Of a stretch of 64,000 nt of DNA, positions 41,087 through 50,366 are shown one piece after another; positions within the stretch are counted from its first letter, which is position 1, and each line of letters opens with the position of its first letter. Made by a program: the position numbers and the translations under genes. Location: contig NZ_BCSX01000051.1 of NCBI RefSeq assembly GCF_001570425.1, positions 1 through 64,000 of the forward strand, read 5' to 3'. Source of the stretch: Mycolicibacterium brisbanense (lineage in GTDB: Bacteria > Actinomycetota > Actinomycetes > Mycobacteriales > Mycobacteriaceae). The notes below the pieces were generated by a model, which ran no database searches, was not told the origin of the DNA, and saw only the letters and a list, made by a program, of their open reading frames with translations.

Positions 41087-42468
41087 TGGCCAGGCCCATC
41101 GTCGTGGTAGGCGACTGCATGCTCGATATCGACATCGACGGCAGTGCGACCCGGCTCAGCCCCGAGGCCCCGGTGCCCGTCGTCGACGCGGAGCGGGTCT
41201 GGCATCGTCCCGGCGGCGCGGGGCTGGCAGCTGTGCTGGCAGCTCGCACCGATTCGGACGTGATTCTGGTGACCGCGATCGCCGATGACGCCGAGGGCCG
41301 CGAACTCACCGAATTGCTCGAGTCGGCGGGCGTGACGGTGGCCCGGCTGCGGATGAACGGCACGACTCCGTGCAAGACCCGAATCCGGGCCACCGGACAG
41401 TCCGTGCTGCGGCTGGACTACGGCGACGGCACAGTGCCCGCGGGGACCGTGCCCGGACCTGTCGTCGAAGCGCTCGACGACGCCGCCGCGGTGTGTGTGG
41501 CCGACTACGGGCGCGGTGTGACCGCACATCCGGCATTACGCACGTTGATCGAGTCGGCCGCACAGCGCGTGCCCGTGGTGTGGGATCCCCATCCGCGCGG
41601 CGCCGATCCGGTCGAAGGATGCCGGCTCGTGACCCCGAACCAGGGTGAGGCCCAGTCGTGTTCAGCGGACGCGTTGAGACAGAAGTGGCAGGCGCACGCG
41701 GTCTGCGTGACGCTCGGTTCGGACGGCGCCGTGCTGTCGACCGACACCGGAGAGACCACGCACGTGCCGGTGCCACCGGCGGCACGCGCCGGCGCCGGCC
41801 GCAACGACGCGTGCGGCGCGGGCGATCGGTTCGCTGTCGCGGCAACGCGTGCGTTGGCCGACGGCGTGGACACCGCTGAGGCGGTACGGGTCGCGGTCAC
41901 CGCGGCCAGCCGGTTCGTCGCCACCGGCGGCGCAGTCGCTGTTTCCACTCCGGTAGCCGTGGGTACGCCGGGGCGCGGGACCGATGGGACCGCGATGATC
42001 ACCACGGACGTCAGCCAGGTCCGCGACCGCATGCGGGCCAGACCGGGCACATTGGTGGCCACGGGAGGCTGTTTCGACCTCCTGCACACCGGCCACGTGC
42101 GACTCCTGCACCAGGCCGGTCAGCTCGGAGACACCCTGGTGGTGCTGCTGAATTCCGACGCATCGGTACGGCGGCTCAAAGGCCCTGGACGACCCGTGAC
42201 GGCAGCGTTGGACCGAGCCAGGGTGCTTGCGGCACTGGCCTGTGTCGATGCGGTACTGATCTTCGACGAGTCCTCGCCCGAATCTCAGCTGGAGGCACTG
42301 CGCCCGGATGTGTGGGTGAAAGGCGGCGACTACACCGAAGCCGATCTACCGGAGGCGGCCGTTGTCCGCCGCAACGGCGGTGAGGTGGTTCTGCTGCCGA
42401 CCGTCGCCGGTTACTCGTCATCGAAGTTGATCCGCGACGCGGCCATGACCGAGAGGGGCAATTCGTGA
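41086..42468 (+). CDS. hldE: HldE-like bifunctional heptose-7-phosphate kinase/heptose-1-phosphate nucleotidyltransferase
   Basis: A 460-aa enzyme with the HldE domain order. Residues 1-305 are a PfkB kinase with VVGDCMLDIDIDG...RLSPEAPVPVV, GGAGLAAVLA and the GAGD catalytic motif at 244-247 (context ACGAGDRF rather than TTGAGD). Residues 320-460 are a cytidylyltransferase-fold domain with HTGH at 334-337, NSDASVRRLKGPGRPV and VKGGDYTEADLPEA. It should phosphorylate heptose 7-phosphate at C1 and then make the nucleotide heptose. ADP is the usual product in Gram-negatives; the nucleotide used here is not known. Confidence 0.9.
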   Translation: MARPIVVVGDCMLDIDIDGSATRLSPEAPVPVVDAERVWHRPGGAGLAAVLAARTDSDVILVTAIADDAEGRELTELLESAGVTVARLRMNGTTPCKTRIRATGQSVLRLDYGDGTVPAGTVPGPVVEALDDAAAVCVADYGRGVTAHPALRTLIESAAQRVPVVWDPHPRGADPVEGCRLVTPNQGEAQSCSADALRQKWQAHAVCVTLGSDGAVLSTDTGETTHVPVPPAARAGAGRNDACGAGDRFAVAATRALADGVDTAEAVRVAVTAASRFVATGGAVAVSTPVAVGTPGRGTDGTAMITTDVSQVRDRMRARPGTLVATGGCFDLLHTGHVRLLHQAGQLGDTLVVLLNSDASVRRLKGPGRPVTAALDRARVLAALACVDAVLIFDESSPESQLEALRPDVWVKGGDYTEADLPEAAVVRRNGGEVVLLPTVAGYSSSKLIRDAAMTERGNS

Positions 42469-43151
42469 GTTTGGGAAACGTCATCATCACCGGCGGTGCA
42501 TCCGGCCTCGGTGCGGCAACTGTCGAAGCCGTTGCACGCCATGGCGGGACACCGATGGTCATCGACCGCAAACCTCCGCAGGCGGACGTGCCGTATCAGG
42601 CCGCCGACCTCGCCGACACCGAAGCGGTTGATTCCGCGGTGGGCCTGCTGGCCGACCAGGCGGGCAGAAGGATCGACGGGCTGTTCACCGCGGCGGGTAT
42701 CGATTCCTGCGGCAAGCTGGCCGATGTCAGCGCGAAGGACTGGGAACGGGTGATCCACGTCAATCTGCTCGGCACGGCGGCCGTCGTCCGTTCTGCGCTG
42801 CCCTTCCTCAAGGCCAGTGGCGGCCGCATCGTGACGTGTGCGTCGACCCTGGGAATCAAGGCGGTCAGCGACGCCACCGCGTACTGCGCATCGAAATTCG
42901 GCGTCGTCGGGTTCAGCCGCGCGTTGGCAGCCGAACTCGCCGGCGAGGTCGGTGTCACGATGCTGATACCGGGCGGCATGCACACGCCGTTCTTCGACGG
43001 TCGTGCCGACCAGTACAAGCCGCCGCCCGATGCCGTTCTGAACAAACCGGAAAATGTCGCGGAGACAGTCGTTTTCGCGCTGTCACAGCCCGCGGGTTGT
43101 GAGATCCGCGAACTGGTGGTCTGTGCATCGACGGAATCGTCATGGCCGTGA
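42465..43151 (+). CDS. Short-chain dehydrogenase/reductase in the heptose operon
   Basis: A 228-aa classical SDR with TGGASGLG (about 9-16), the NxxG-like TAAGIDS, and YCASK at the active site. It starts with GTG overlapping the hldE stop by 4 bp and ends 10 bp inside the next GT9 gene. It is not an HldD-type epimerase by motif (HldD is an extended SDR), so it may oxidise or reduce a position on the sugar, or serve a different branch. Confidence 0.85.
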   Translation: MSLGNVIITGGASGLGAATVEAVARHGGTPMVIDRKPPQADVPYQAADLADTEAVDSAVGLLADQAGRRIDGLFTAAGIDSCGKLADVSAKDWERVIHVNLLGTAAVVRSALPFLKASGGRIVTCASTLGIKAVSDATAYCASKFGVVGFSRALAAELAGEVGVTMLIPGGMHTPFFDGRADQYKPPPDAVLNKPENVAETVVFALSQPAGCEIRELVVCASTESSWP

Positions 43152-44092
43152 GTTCGGCGGGCTCGCCGCATATCCTCGTCTTGCGGGCGCTGGGTCTCGG
43201 CGACCTGTTGACAGGGTTCCCGGCGCTACGAGGGTTGCGCCGAGCGTATCCCGACGCCCGCATCGTGCTTGCCGCGCCGGAGCGGTTCAGCCGGCTGGCC
43301 ATGCTGTCGGAGGCCATCGACGAACTCGATCCGACGCCGGGCCTGGGACGCCTGCACCCCCGCCTGCGGGTGCCCGACATCGCCGTGAACCTGCACGGGA
43401 GCGGGCCCGAGAGCATCGCGGACCTCAGATCGCTGCAACCGAAATCACTGCTCAGTCACCGCCACCCGGACCATCCCGATGTGCAGGGACCGCCGTGGCG
43501 TGCCGATCTGCACGAGGTCGATCGCTGGTGCGCCCTGCTGGAATGGTACGGAATCACCTGCAACCCAGATGATCTGGCGATCACCCGGCCGCCGGGGTAC
43601 CCCGACCGCTCGGGTGTGGTGGTGATACACCCGGGTGCCGCGACGGCGGCCCGCCGGTGGCCCGTCGACCGATTCGCCACCGTGGCCGCGGCACTGCGCA
43701 ATTCCGGCTACGACGTGGTCCTCACCGGCGACAGCAACGAGATCGGACTTGCCCGGGCAGTGGCCGAGCAGGCGGGCCTGCCTCAGTCCGCCGTTCTGGC
43801 AGGAACTCTCGGGCTACTCGGCATGGTTGCGTTGATCAGCGATTGCCGCCTGCTGCTGTGCGGTGACACCGGAGTCGGACACATCGCCACCGCGACGGGC
43901 ACTCCGTCGGTACTGTTGTTCGGCCCGACCCCGCCGAAACTCTGGGGGCCGCGCGGATCCGGCGAGCACGTCGCCCTGTGGGCCGGTGACCGAGGCGATC
44001 CCCACGCTGACGAGCCCCATCGTGGGCTGCTGTTGATCACGCCGCAACGGGTCCTCGACGCGGTCGAGGGCGTTCTGGGGGTGAAGACGTGA
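43142..44092 (+). CDS. GT9 family (heptosyltransferase-type) glycosyltransferase
   Basis: A 316-aa second GT9 enzyme. ILVLRALGLGDLLTGFPALRGLRRAYPDA is the typical GT9 N-terminus; the donor half has VVIHPGAATAARRWPVDRF, DVVLTGDSNE, and LLLCGDTGVGHIATATGTPSVLLFGPTPP. Two GT9 genes flanking gmhA-hldE suggest two heptose (or similar) additions. The ATG overlaps the SDR by 10 bp, and the stop overlaps ugd by 4 bp. Confidence 0.88.
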   Translation: MAVSSAGSPHILVLRALGLGDLLTGFPALRGLRRAYPDARIVLAAPERFSRLAMLSEAIDELDPTPGLGRLHPRLRVPDIAVNLHGSGPESIADLRSLQPKSLLSHRHPDHPDVQGPPWRADLHEVDRWCALLEWYGITCNPDDLAITRPPGYPDRSGVVVIHPGAATAARRWPVDRFATVAAALRNSGYDVVLTGDSNEIGLARAVAEQAGLPQSAVLAGTLGLLGMVALISDCRLLLCGDTGVGHIATATGTPSVLLFGPTPPKLWGPRGSGEHVALWAGDRGDPHADEPHRGLLLITPQRVLDAVEGVLGVKT

Positions 44093-45381
44093 GGGTCGGA
44101 GTCGTCGGGGCCGGTTACGTCGGGCTCACCTCGGCGGTGTGCCTTGCCGAACGCGGGCACGCCACGGTCTGCGTCGACGTCGACGCACGGCGGGTGCGTA
44201 CGCTGGCGGCAGGCGAGGCGCCGATCGACGAACCGGGCCTTCCGCAGCTTCTGACGTCGACACTGCGCACCGGGACGCTGCGATTCAGCGGACGTTTCGA
44301 GGAGTTGGCCGACTGCGAAGTGGTGTTCGTGTGCGTTCCCACGCCGAGCCGGCCGGACGGGTCCGCGGACCTCACCGCTGTCGATGCGGCCGTCGGCGAG
44401 CTGGCCCGAACCCTGCGGCCCGGTGCGGTGGTGGTGATGAAATCGACTGTGCCGGTGGGCACGACCCGCACCGTGATCGACCGGTTACGTCCCACCGGCA
44501 TCTCGGCGGTGTCCAATCCGGAGTTCTTGCGGGAAAGCCATGCGATTTACGACTTCCGCCACCCCGATCGCATCCTGATCGGAGCAGCCGATGACCGTGC
44601 CGCCGACCTACTGCAGCAGGTCTACGGTGCAGGGGACGCCGATGTGCTCCGGATGAGTCCGGAAAGTGCCGAACTGGCCAAGTACGCCAGCAACGCGTTT
44701 CTGGCAGTGAAGATTTCGTACGCGAACTCGCTGGCTCAACTGTGTTCACGCGTCGGCGCTGACGTCGCCGATGTGGCCAGGTGCATGGGGGCCGATGTCC
44801 GGATCGGTAAGCACTTCCTGCAACCGGGCCCGGGCTGGGGAGGCTCGTGTCTGCCCAAAGACACTGCGGCACTGTTGGATACCGGGCGCCGCAACGGAGT
44901 CGAACTGGCCGAGGTGGCCTCGGCCCGCGATACCAACCTGGGCCAGGCCGACCGGATCGTGGCGGCCTTGGCCCGCACCATGACGGGCCCGCTCGAGGCA
45001 GCGCGGATCGCGGCGTTCGGTCTGACGTTCAAGGCAGGCACCTGCGACGTGCGGGATTCGCCCGCCCTCTTCATCAGCAACCGGCTCGCCGACCTCGGCG
45101 CCCAGGTGAGCGGTTACGACCCGCGGCTGGCCATGATCGACCAAGACGCGGTGCGCCGGGCGTCCGTCGCCGCCGTCGACGATCCGTACTTGGCCGCGAA
45201 GGCGGCCGACGCGATCGTCGTCTTCACCGAGTGGCCGGAGTTCCGCGAACTCGACTGGGTTCGCATTGCCGGACAGGCGCCGGCCGCGGTGGTGATGGAC
45301 ACGCGAAACCTGCTCGACCCCAACGAGATCATGCAGGCCGGGCTCAGGTATCTGGGCAACGGAAAAGTCCCCGGATTCTGA
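44089..45381 (+). CDS. ugd: UDP-glucose 6-dehydrogenase
   Basis: A 430-aa NAD-dependent enzyme oxidising UDP-glucose to UDP-glucuronate. It has GAGYVGLTSAVCLAERGH at the N-terminus, the FLRESHAIYDFRHPDRI substrate loop and the catalytic cysteine in GWGGSCLPKD. UDP-glucuronate can feed the UDP-xylose-synthase-like enzyme at the start of the operon. The GTG start overlaps the GT9 stop by 4 bp. It may also supply other envelope polysaccharides. Confidence 0.92.
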   Translation: MRVGVVGAGYVGLTSAVCLAERGHATVCVDVDARRVRTLAAGEAPIDEPGLPQLLTSTLRTGTLRFSGRFEELADCEVVFVCVPTPSRPDGSADLTAVDAAVGELARTLRPGAVVVMKSTVPVGTTRTVIDRLRPTGISAVSNPEFLRESHAIYDFRHPDRILIGAADDRAADLLQQVYGAGDADVLRMSPESAELAKYASNAFLAVKISYANSLAQLCSRVGADVADVARCMGADVRIGKHFLQPGPGWGGSCLPKDTAALLDTGRRNGVELAEVASARDTNLGQADRIVAALARTMTGPLEAARIAAFGLTFKAGTCDVRDSPALFISNRLADLGAQVSGYDPRLAMIDQDAVRRASVAAVDDPYLAAKAADAIVVFTEWPEFRELDWVRIAGQAPAAVVMDTRNLLDPNEIMQAGLRYLGNGKVPGF

Positions 45382-45396
45382 TGAGGTGGTGGCCGC

Positions 45397-46410
45397 ATGC
45401 GACTCGGAGTATTGGACATCGGCTCGAATGCCGCTCAGCTGCAGGTGGTTGACGCGTTGGCGGGCGCGCCACCGCTTCCCATTCGCTCGGTCAAGATTCC
45501 CACCCGGCTGGGACAGGAGGCCAGCATCGAGCGGTCGATCGGTCAGCAAGGGATCGACCGAATCGTCGCCGCCGTGCAGCAGGCCATCGAGGCAGCCCGG
45601 GGCATGGACGTCGATCAGCTCTACCCGTTCGTCACCGCGGTGATCCGCGACGCCGACAACCGCGAGGAGGTCCTGCGTCAGGTCGCTGAGACCACGGGTA
45701 TGTATCTGCGTTTCCTCAGCGGCGAGCAGGAGGCCCGGTTGACGTACTTCGCCGTCCGCAGCTGGTACGGCTGGCAGGCCGGTCGGCTGCTCAACATCGA
45801 CATAGGCGGCGGATCAATGGAACTTGCGTTCGGTCGGGACGCCATACCCGATCTTGCCGTATCGCTACCGCTCGGAGCGGGACGGGTGAGCACCAGCTTC
45901 CTGCGGCCGGATCCGCCGTCGCAGGCCCAGGTGAAAGATCTGCGTCGGTATGTGCGCCAGCAGGTTCGGGAGGTGGCCAACCGTGTGCAGTGGGACGGCA
46001 CACCGCGTCGCGTGGTGGCGACCTCGAAGACCTTCAAACAGCTGGCCAGGCTCGGCGGTGCGGCCTGTGGTCGCAAAGGCCCATTTGTCCGCAGGACGGT
46101 ATCGCGATCGGCGATAGCGACGGCGATTCGTCGGCTGGCAACGGTCGACGCCCAGGATCGCTCCCAGTTCCGCGGCATCAAGCCGGCTCGTGCCTGGCAG
46201 ATCCTCGGCGGCGCCGTCGTGGCCTACGAGACGATGCGCTGTCTCGGCATCGAACGCGCGGACGTGAGCCCGTGGGCGCTGCGTGAGGGCATCATGCTGG
46301 GCTACCTGTCGTCGATCCGCATGCCGGAAGGCGAATTGGTTTTGCAGCCACTGACTTTCGACCGATCCGACGGGACGGCGACGGTCACGTCACTGGTGCC
46401 CAAGGGCTAG
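45397..46410 (+). CDS. Ppx/GppA family exopolyphosphatase-like protein
   Basis: A 337-aa actin-fold (ASKHA) phosphatase. GVLDIGSNAAQLQVVD is the phosphate-1 loop, SGEQEARLTYFAV and LNIDIGGGSMELAFG the adenosine/phosphate-2 region. Mycobacteria encode short Ppx/GppA proteins of this size that hydrolyse short polyphosphate or pppGpp-like substrates. It lies 15 bp after ugd, so it may be read from the glycan operon. It converges on the topoisomerase gene with a 4-bp overlap. Confidence 0.88.
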   Translation: MRLGVLDIGSNAAQLQVVDALAGAPPLPIRSVKIPTRLGQEASIERSIGQQGIDRIVAAVQQAIEAARGMDVDQLYPFVTAVIRDADNREEVLRQVAETTGMYLRFLSGEQEARLTYFAVRSWYGWQAGRLLNIDIGGGSMELAFGRDAIPDLAVSLPLGAGRVSTSFLRPDPPSQAQVKDLRRYVRQQVREVANRVQWDGTPRRVVATSKTFKQLARLGGAACGRKGPFVRRTVSRSAIATAIRRLATVDAQDRSQFRGIKPARAWQILGGAVVAYETMRCLGIERADVSPWALREGIMLGYLSSIRMPEGELVLQPLTFDRSDGTATVTSLVPKG

Positions 46411-47420
46411 CGCGACACCTTGCGGATCAGCCGTGCCGTGCCGCGTCCCAGGATGGCCTGTCGTTCGTCGGCGTCCTTGGTGTGCGCTGACCGCCGTACG
46501 CTCGTGGCGATGGTGAGACCCTGCCGGTAGGCCTTCGACACGCGCGGGTCGATATACGCGCTGCGCGCAACGGCTGGGGTGTTGCCGAGTTCTTCTGCGA
46601 CTTCACGGGTTACCGCTGCCTCGACCCTCTTGATCACTTTGTCGTCGACCGGGGGATCGGCGTCGGCGAATGCCGCAGCCGCCAGAACGGTGCCGTGCCA
46701 CGTGCGCAGGTCCTTGACGGTGTATTCGTCGCCGACCATCTGCTTGAACCGGGCGTTGAGATCGTCGGCATGAACAGCGCTGAACCCGTCGCCGTTTCGG
46801 TACGACAGCAGGCGGTGATCAGATCCGGCGGCGCGGCGCAGACTGCGGACGGCGCGGACCGTGTCCGGGTCTTCGATGTCGAGGACCCGGCGCACACCGC
46901 TTTTCGCTGGATAATCGAATTCGACCGACCCGGAATGCACGGTCACGTGTTCGCCCATGAGTGTGGCGATACCGAAGGAATTGTTTTCTTCCGCGTATTG
47001 GTCACCGCCTGCGCGGAAATAGCCGAGATCCAGCAACCGTAGGCCGACCGCGAGCACCCGCTGCCGCGACAGCCCTGGCCGCCGCAGGTCCGCCGCCACC
47101 GCCCCGCGCCAATCCGGCAGCAGCGCAGACATTTCCAGGACGCGGTCGAACTTTTCCTCGCTCCGGTCCTCATGCCACTGCGGATGGTAGAGGTATTGGC
47201 GGCGGCCTGCCGCGTCGGTGCCGACGGCCTGGATATGACCGTCCGGACGCGGACAGATCCATACGTCCTTCCAGGCCGGCGGGATCACCAGCTCCTCGAT
47301 ACGTTGCAGCGCTCTCGGCGAGGTCACCCGTCGGCCGTCGTCGGTGTGGTAGCTGAAACCACGACCACGACGTACCCGGTGTAGACCTGGACCGCCGACT
47401 ACGCTGCGGCGCAGGCGCAT
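46407..47420 (-). CDS. DNA topoisomerase IB (poxvirus/bacterial type)
   Basis: A 337-aa type IB topoisomerase that relaxes supercoils through a 3'-phosphotyrosine. Recognisable are GRGFSYHTDDGRRV, the PPAWKDVWICP linker, LRTWHGTVLAA, and the C-terminal ARSAYIDPRV with the nucleophilic Tyr. Type IB enzymes occur in fast-growing mycobacteria such as M. smegmatis but, as I recall, not in M. tuberculosis, which supports a rapid-grower origin. It is monocistronic and convergent with the ppx gene. Confidence 0.9.
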   Translation of the reverse strand: MRLRRSVVGGPGLHRVRRGRGFSYHTDDGRRVTSPRALQRIEELVIPPAWKDVWICPRPDGHIQAVGTDAAGRRQYLYHPQWHEDRSEEKFDRVLEMSALLPDWRGAVAADLRRPGLSRQRVLAVGLRLLDLGYFRAGGDQYAEENNSFGIATLMGEHVTVHSGSVEFDYPAKSGVRRVLDIEDPDTVRAVRSLRRAAGSDHRLLSYRNGDGFSAVHADDLNARFKQMVGDEYTVKDLRTWHGTVLAAAAFADADPPVDDKVIKRVEAAVTREVAEELGNTPAVARSAYIDPRVSKAYRQGLTIATSVRRSAHTKDADERQAILGRGTARLIRKVSR

Positions 47421-47450
47421 CGCGACCGACGCCGGCCGGGGCGCGGCCGA

Positions 47451-47897
47451 TCACACAGCAAAGATGGCATCCGTTGCGCCGCCCCGGTACGAGAAGCCGT
47501 TGCGCAGCTTCGACAAGGCTGCCTTGACCGTTGGGGCGGCGGGCAGTTGCTCATCGGGGTCGCAGATTCGGAGCACGCGCAACACTGCGGGGCTCGGTAC
47601 CAGCGCCCAGCCCACACCCTCACGGGCGCAGCGCATGTTCAGGTTGTGAAGCACGGGAACGCACGACACGGAGAAGAACTGTACGGATTGCAGGTCGAGG
47701 ATGAGCTCTTTGCTGCGGCTGATATGCCCTATCACGTACTCGGCGAATTGCCGCGAGTTGGCGGCATCGAGTTCGCCGCGAACGGTCACCAGCGCAGTTG
47801 ACGGTCGCGCCCAGCGGGTGCTGAAACCTGCCATCTGGTCGCCGCGGAAGCCGGACTGCTTACCGGTGGTAAAGGACGGCACGTTGAGTATGGACAC
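47451..47897 (-). CDS. STAS-domain anti-sigma-factor antagonist-like protein
   Basis: A 148-aa protein with a STAS domain (about 25-120): TALVTVRGELDAANSRQFAEYV, ELILDLQSVQFFSVSCVPVLHNL. In anti-anti-sigma factors a Ser sits in the DxSG-type loop; here the loop reads FFSVSCVPV, so phosphorylation at a Ser is possible. I take the GTG at 47895-47897, which follows GGAGG, over the ATG at 47930, which lacks a ribosome site. It might act on the SigF partner-switching pathway. The 285 bp upstream hold no gene I can support. Confidence 0.75.
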   Translation of the reverse strand: MSILNVPSFTTGKQSGFRGDQMAGFSTRWARPSTALVTVRGELDAANSRQFAEYVIGHISRSKELILDLQSVQFFSVSCVPVLHNLNMRCAREGVGWALVPSPAVLRVLRICDPDEQLPAAPTVKAALSKLRNGFSYRGGATDAIFAV

Positions 47898-48182
47898 GTT
47901 GCCTCCATCAATCGAAAAATGTCGATTCATACATGGCACGCAAACGAGCTCTGGGTTTTCAAAGCAATGAGCGCAGGGGAGTCGAGCAGCTCTGCGCACC
48001 AACGCGCGTGTTTGGGCTGTTAACTCAACCTGTTCATGACTCTACGTCGCGGCGGCGCCACGGACAATCGGCTAAGGGATTTCTCATGGTTGCCTGGGCA
48101 AATTGGGTCGCCAAAAGCCCAGGTAATCCCTAATTGACGGGGGTGTCTGCAGAATTGTCACAGACAAGCACGGTGACAATTC

Positions 48183-50306
48183 TCAGGCAGGGACCATATC
48201 GGTCACGCGGTCCCATGCGCGGTGTCGTTCGAGCGCTGCGACGAGTGCACCGATGAACGCGTCGTCGAGCTCGTCGCCGCTCGTGCTCGACGTGATGACT
48301 CCGGCATCTGAGACGGCTCCCGACCCGTTGGCCGGTCGGGTTCTCACACCGGCCACCTGCAGTACGTCGATACCTGCGCCGAAGGCGGCGACGGGCTTGA
48401 GGTGCTTGTACGCCTCGCTCACGAAATGAACCATCGCTCCGTCTTGTGCGAGCTGTTCGACCGATTCTGCTCCGCCCGGTACCAGGACGGCGTCGTAGAC
48501 CGCCGACGAGGTGGTGTTGATGCCCAGGTCCACCGCGAGTTCGTGGCCGGTGTCGCACCAGACCGTGCCGCCGCCGACCGTGCTGATGATGTCGACCGTG
48601 GCGCCGAGGCGGCGCAGTGCTGCGGCTGCGCGTTCGGTTCCACGCACGTCGACCCCGCCTGCCGCAAGGACGGCGATGCGTCGGGTGTCGATCGTGCTGG
48701 GGGCCGCGTTGAGCTGCGACAAGGCGGGTGACGGGGCGTGCCGGACGTCGATGGATACCTCGGCCGGTACGGGGAGTCCCAATTTCGCGGCGACGCGTGC
48801 GGCGAGATCGTGGTCGATCAGGTTGAGTTGCTCGACCACTCGCGGTCGTATGCCGGTCTCGGGCCCTACTTTGCCAAGTTCGAATGCGAACGCGGCGACG
48901 ATGTGTTCGGCCTCGACCGCGGACATGCTGTCCCAGAACATGCGTGGCTGGCTGTAGTAGTCCTTGAAGCTCTCGGCGCGCTGGCGGATCTTGTGGCCGT
49001 CGACGCGTTCGGTGTAGTGCCGGAAGACGTCCTCATCGGCAAGAGCAGGGCAGCCACCGCCGAGGGTGTTCTTGTAGTAGCTCGTCGGCCCCTGGGCGAT
49101 CGTGTGCTGGCCGTAGCCATCGCGCTGATTGTTGCGAACATCGGCAATGGGACGGTTGACGGGCAGATGGGCGAAATTCGGTCCGCCCAACCGGATGAGC
49201 TGCGTATCGAGATAGGAGAAGTTGCGAAACTGCAGCAGCGGATCGTTGGTGAAATCGATTCCCGGCACGAGGTTGGCGGTGTGGAACGCCACCTGTTCGG
49301 TCTCGGCGAAAAAGTTGTCCGGATTGCGGTCGAGCACCATCCGCCCCACCGGAAGCACCGGCACCCGTTCCTCTGGGACGAGCTTGGTGGCATCGAGCAG
49401 GTCGAAGGGGAATTCGAATTCGTCGGACTCGGGGATCAGTTGTACCCCCAGCTCCCACTCCGGATAGTGACCTGCGTCGATGGCATCCCACAGATCGCGC
49501 CGATTGAAATCGGGGTCCTTGCCTGCGATCTGCTGGCATTCCTCCCAGATGAGCGAATGCACGCCCAGCAGTGGCTTCCAATGGAATTTGACGAAAACCC
49601 CTTGGCCCGAGGCGTTCACGAGACGGAACGTGTGCACGCCGAAGCCCTGCATCATCCGATAACTGCGGGGCAGTGCGCGGTCGGACATCAACCACATGAT
49701 CGCGTGCAACGTCTCCGGCTGCAGCGACACGAAATCCCACAGGGTGTTGTGCGCCGATGCGGCTTGCGGGATCTCGTTGTGCGGCTCGGGTTTGACCGCG
49801 TGGACGAAGTCGGGGAACTTGATGCCGTCCTGGATGAAGAAGACGGGAAAGTTGTTGCCCACGAGGTCGTAGTTGCCCTGTTCGGTGTAGAACTTCGTGG
49901 CGAACCCGCGCACGTCACGGACGGTGTCGGCTGAGCCGCGCGAGCCGGCCACCGTGGAGAACCGGACGAAGACGGGCGTTCGCAGGCCCGGTGTGGTCAG
50001 GAATTTGGCCGCGGTGAAATCCGCAAGCCCGTCGTCATACGGCTCGAAATAGCCATACGCGCCAGCGCCTCTGGCGTGCACGACCCGTTCCGGAATGCGC
50101 TCGTGGTCGAAGTGGGTCACCTTCTCCCTGGCGTGGAAGTCCTCCAGCAGGGTCGGGCCCCGTTCACCGGCGGTCAGGGCGTCATCGGTGTGGTCGATGC
50201 GCACGCCCTGCTGGGTGGTCAGATACCCCTTGCCATTGTCGACTCGGGCGTCGTCGAGTTGTTGTTGCTTCCGGTTTGGGGTGTTGTTCACCGCGATTCC
50301 TCTCAT
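48183..50306 (-). CDS. katE: Large-subunit (clade 2) monofunctional catalase, HPII type
   Basis: A 707-aa heme catalase that dismutates hydrogen peroxide. The core shows VVHARGAGAYGYFE with the distal His, VRFSTVAGSRGSADT, FPVFFIQDG, and the proximal-Tyr motif FSYLDTQLIRLG. The C-terminal 165 residues form the DJ-1/flavodoxin-like domain of large catalases (IAVLAAGGVDVRGTERAAAALRRLG). The start is the ATG at 50304-50306, seven bases after GGAGG. A SigF-type promoter with its -10 only 20 nt upstream indicates general-stress control. Confidence 0.94.
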   Translation of the reverse strand: MRGIAVNNTPNRKQQQLDDARVDNGKGYLTTQQGVRIDHTDDALTAGERGPTLLEDFHAREKVTHFDHERIPERVVHARGAGAYGYFEPYDDGLADFTAAKFLTTPGLRTPVFVRFSTVAGSRGSADTVRDVRGFATKFYTEQGNYDLVGNNFPVFFIQDGIKFPDFVHAVKPEPHNEIPQAASAHNTLWDFVSLQPETLHAIMWLMSDRALPRSYRMMQGFGVHTFRLVNASGQGVFVKFHWKPLLGVHSLIWEECQQIAGKDPDFNRRDLWDAIDAGHYPEWELGVQLIPESDEFEFPFDLLDATKLVPEERVPVLPVGRMVLDRNPDNFFAETEQVAFHTANLVPGIDFTNDPLLQFRNFSYLDTQLIRLGGPNFAHLPVNRPIADVRNNQRDGYGQHTIAQGPTSYYKNTLGGGCPALADEDVFRHYTERVDGHKIRQRAESFKDYYSQPRMFWDSMSAVEAEHIVAAFAFELGKVGPETGIRPRVVEQLNLIDHDLAARVAAKLGLPVPAEVSIDVRHAPSPALSQLNAAPSTIDTRRIAVLAAGGVDVRGTERAAAALRRLGATVDIISTVGGGTVWCDTGHELAVDLGINTTSSAVYDAVLVPGGAESVEQLAQDGAMVHFVSEAYKHLKPVAAFGAGIDVLQVAGVRTRPANGSGAVSDAGVITSSTSGDELDDAFIGALVAALERHRAWDRVTDMVPA

Positions 50307-50326
50307 GGTGGGACCTCCGCGGTGAG

Positions 50327-50351
50327 TACCCGACGCGGACGAAGACAAACC
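50327..50351 (-). promoter_or_regulatory. SigF-type promoter of katE
   Basis: Minus-strand GGTTT (50351-50347), 15-nt spacer, GGGTA (50331-50327), 20 nt before the katE ATG; it ends inside the 60-bp gap after the upstream hydrolase gene. Confidence 0.7.
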
Positions 50352-50366
50352 AGGTGGAATCGGCGG

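Noticed and set aside
48738..49934. 398-codon plus-strand frame over katE
   Set aside because: Shadow of the catalase gene with compositionally biased translation.
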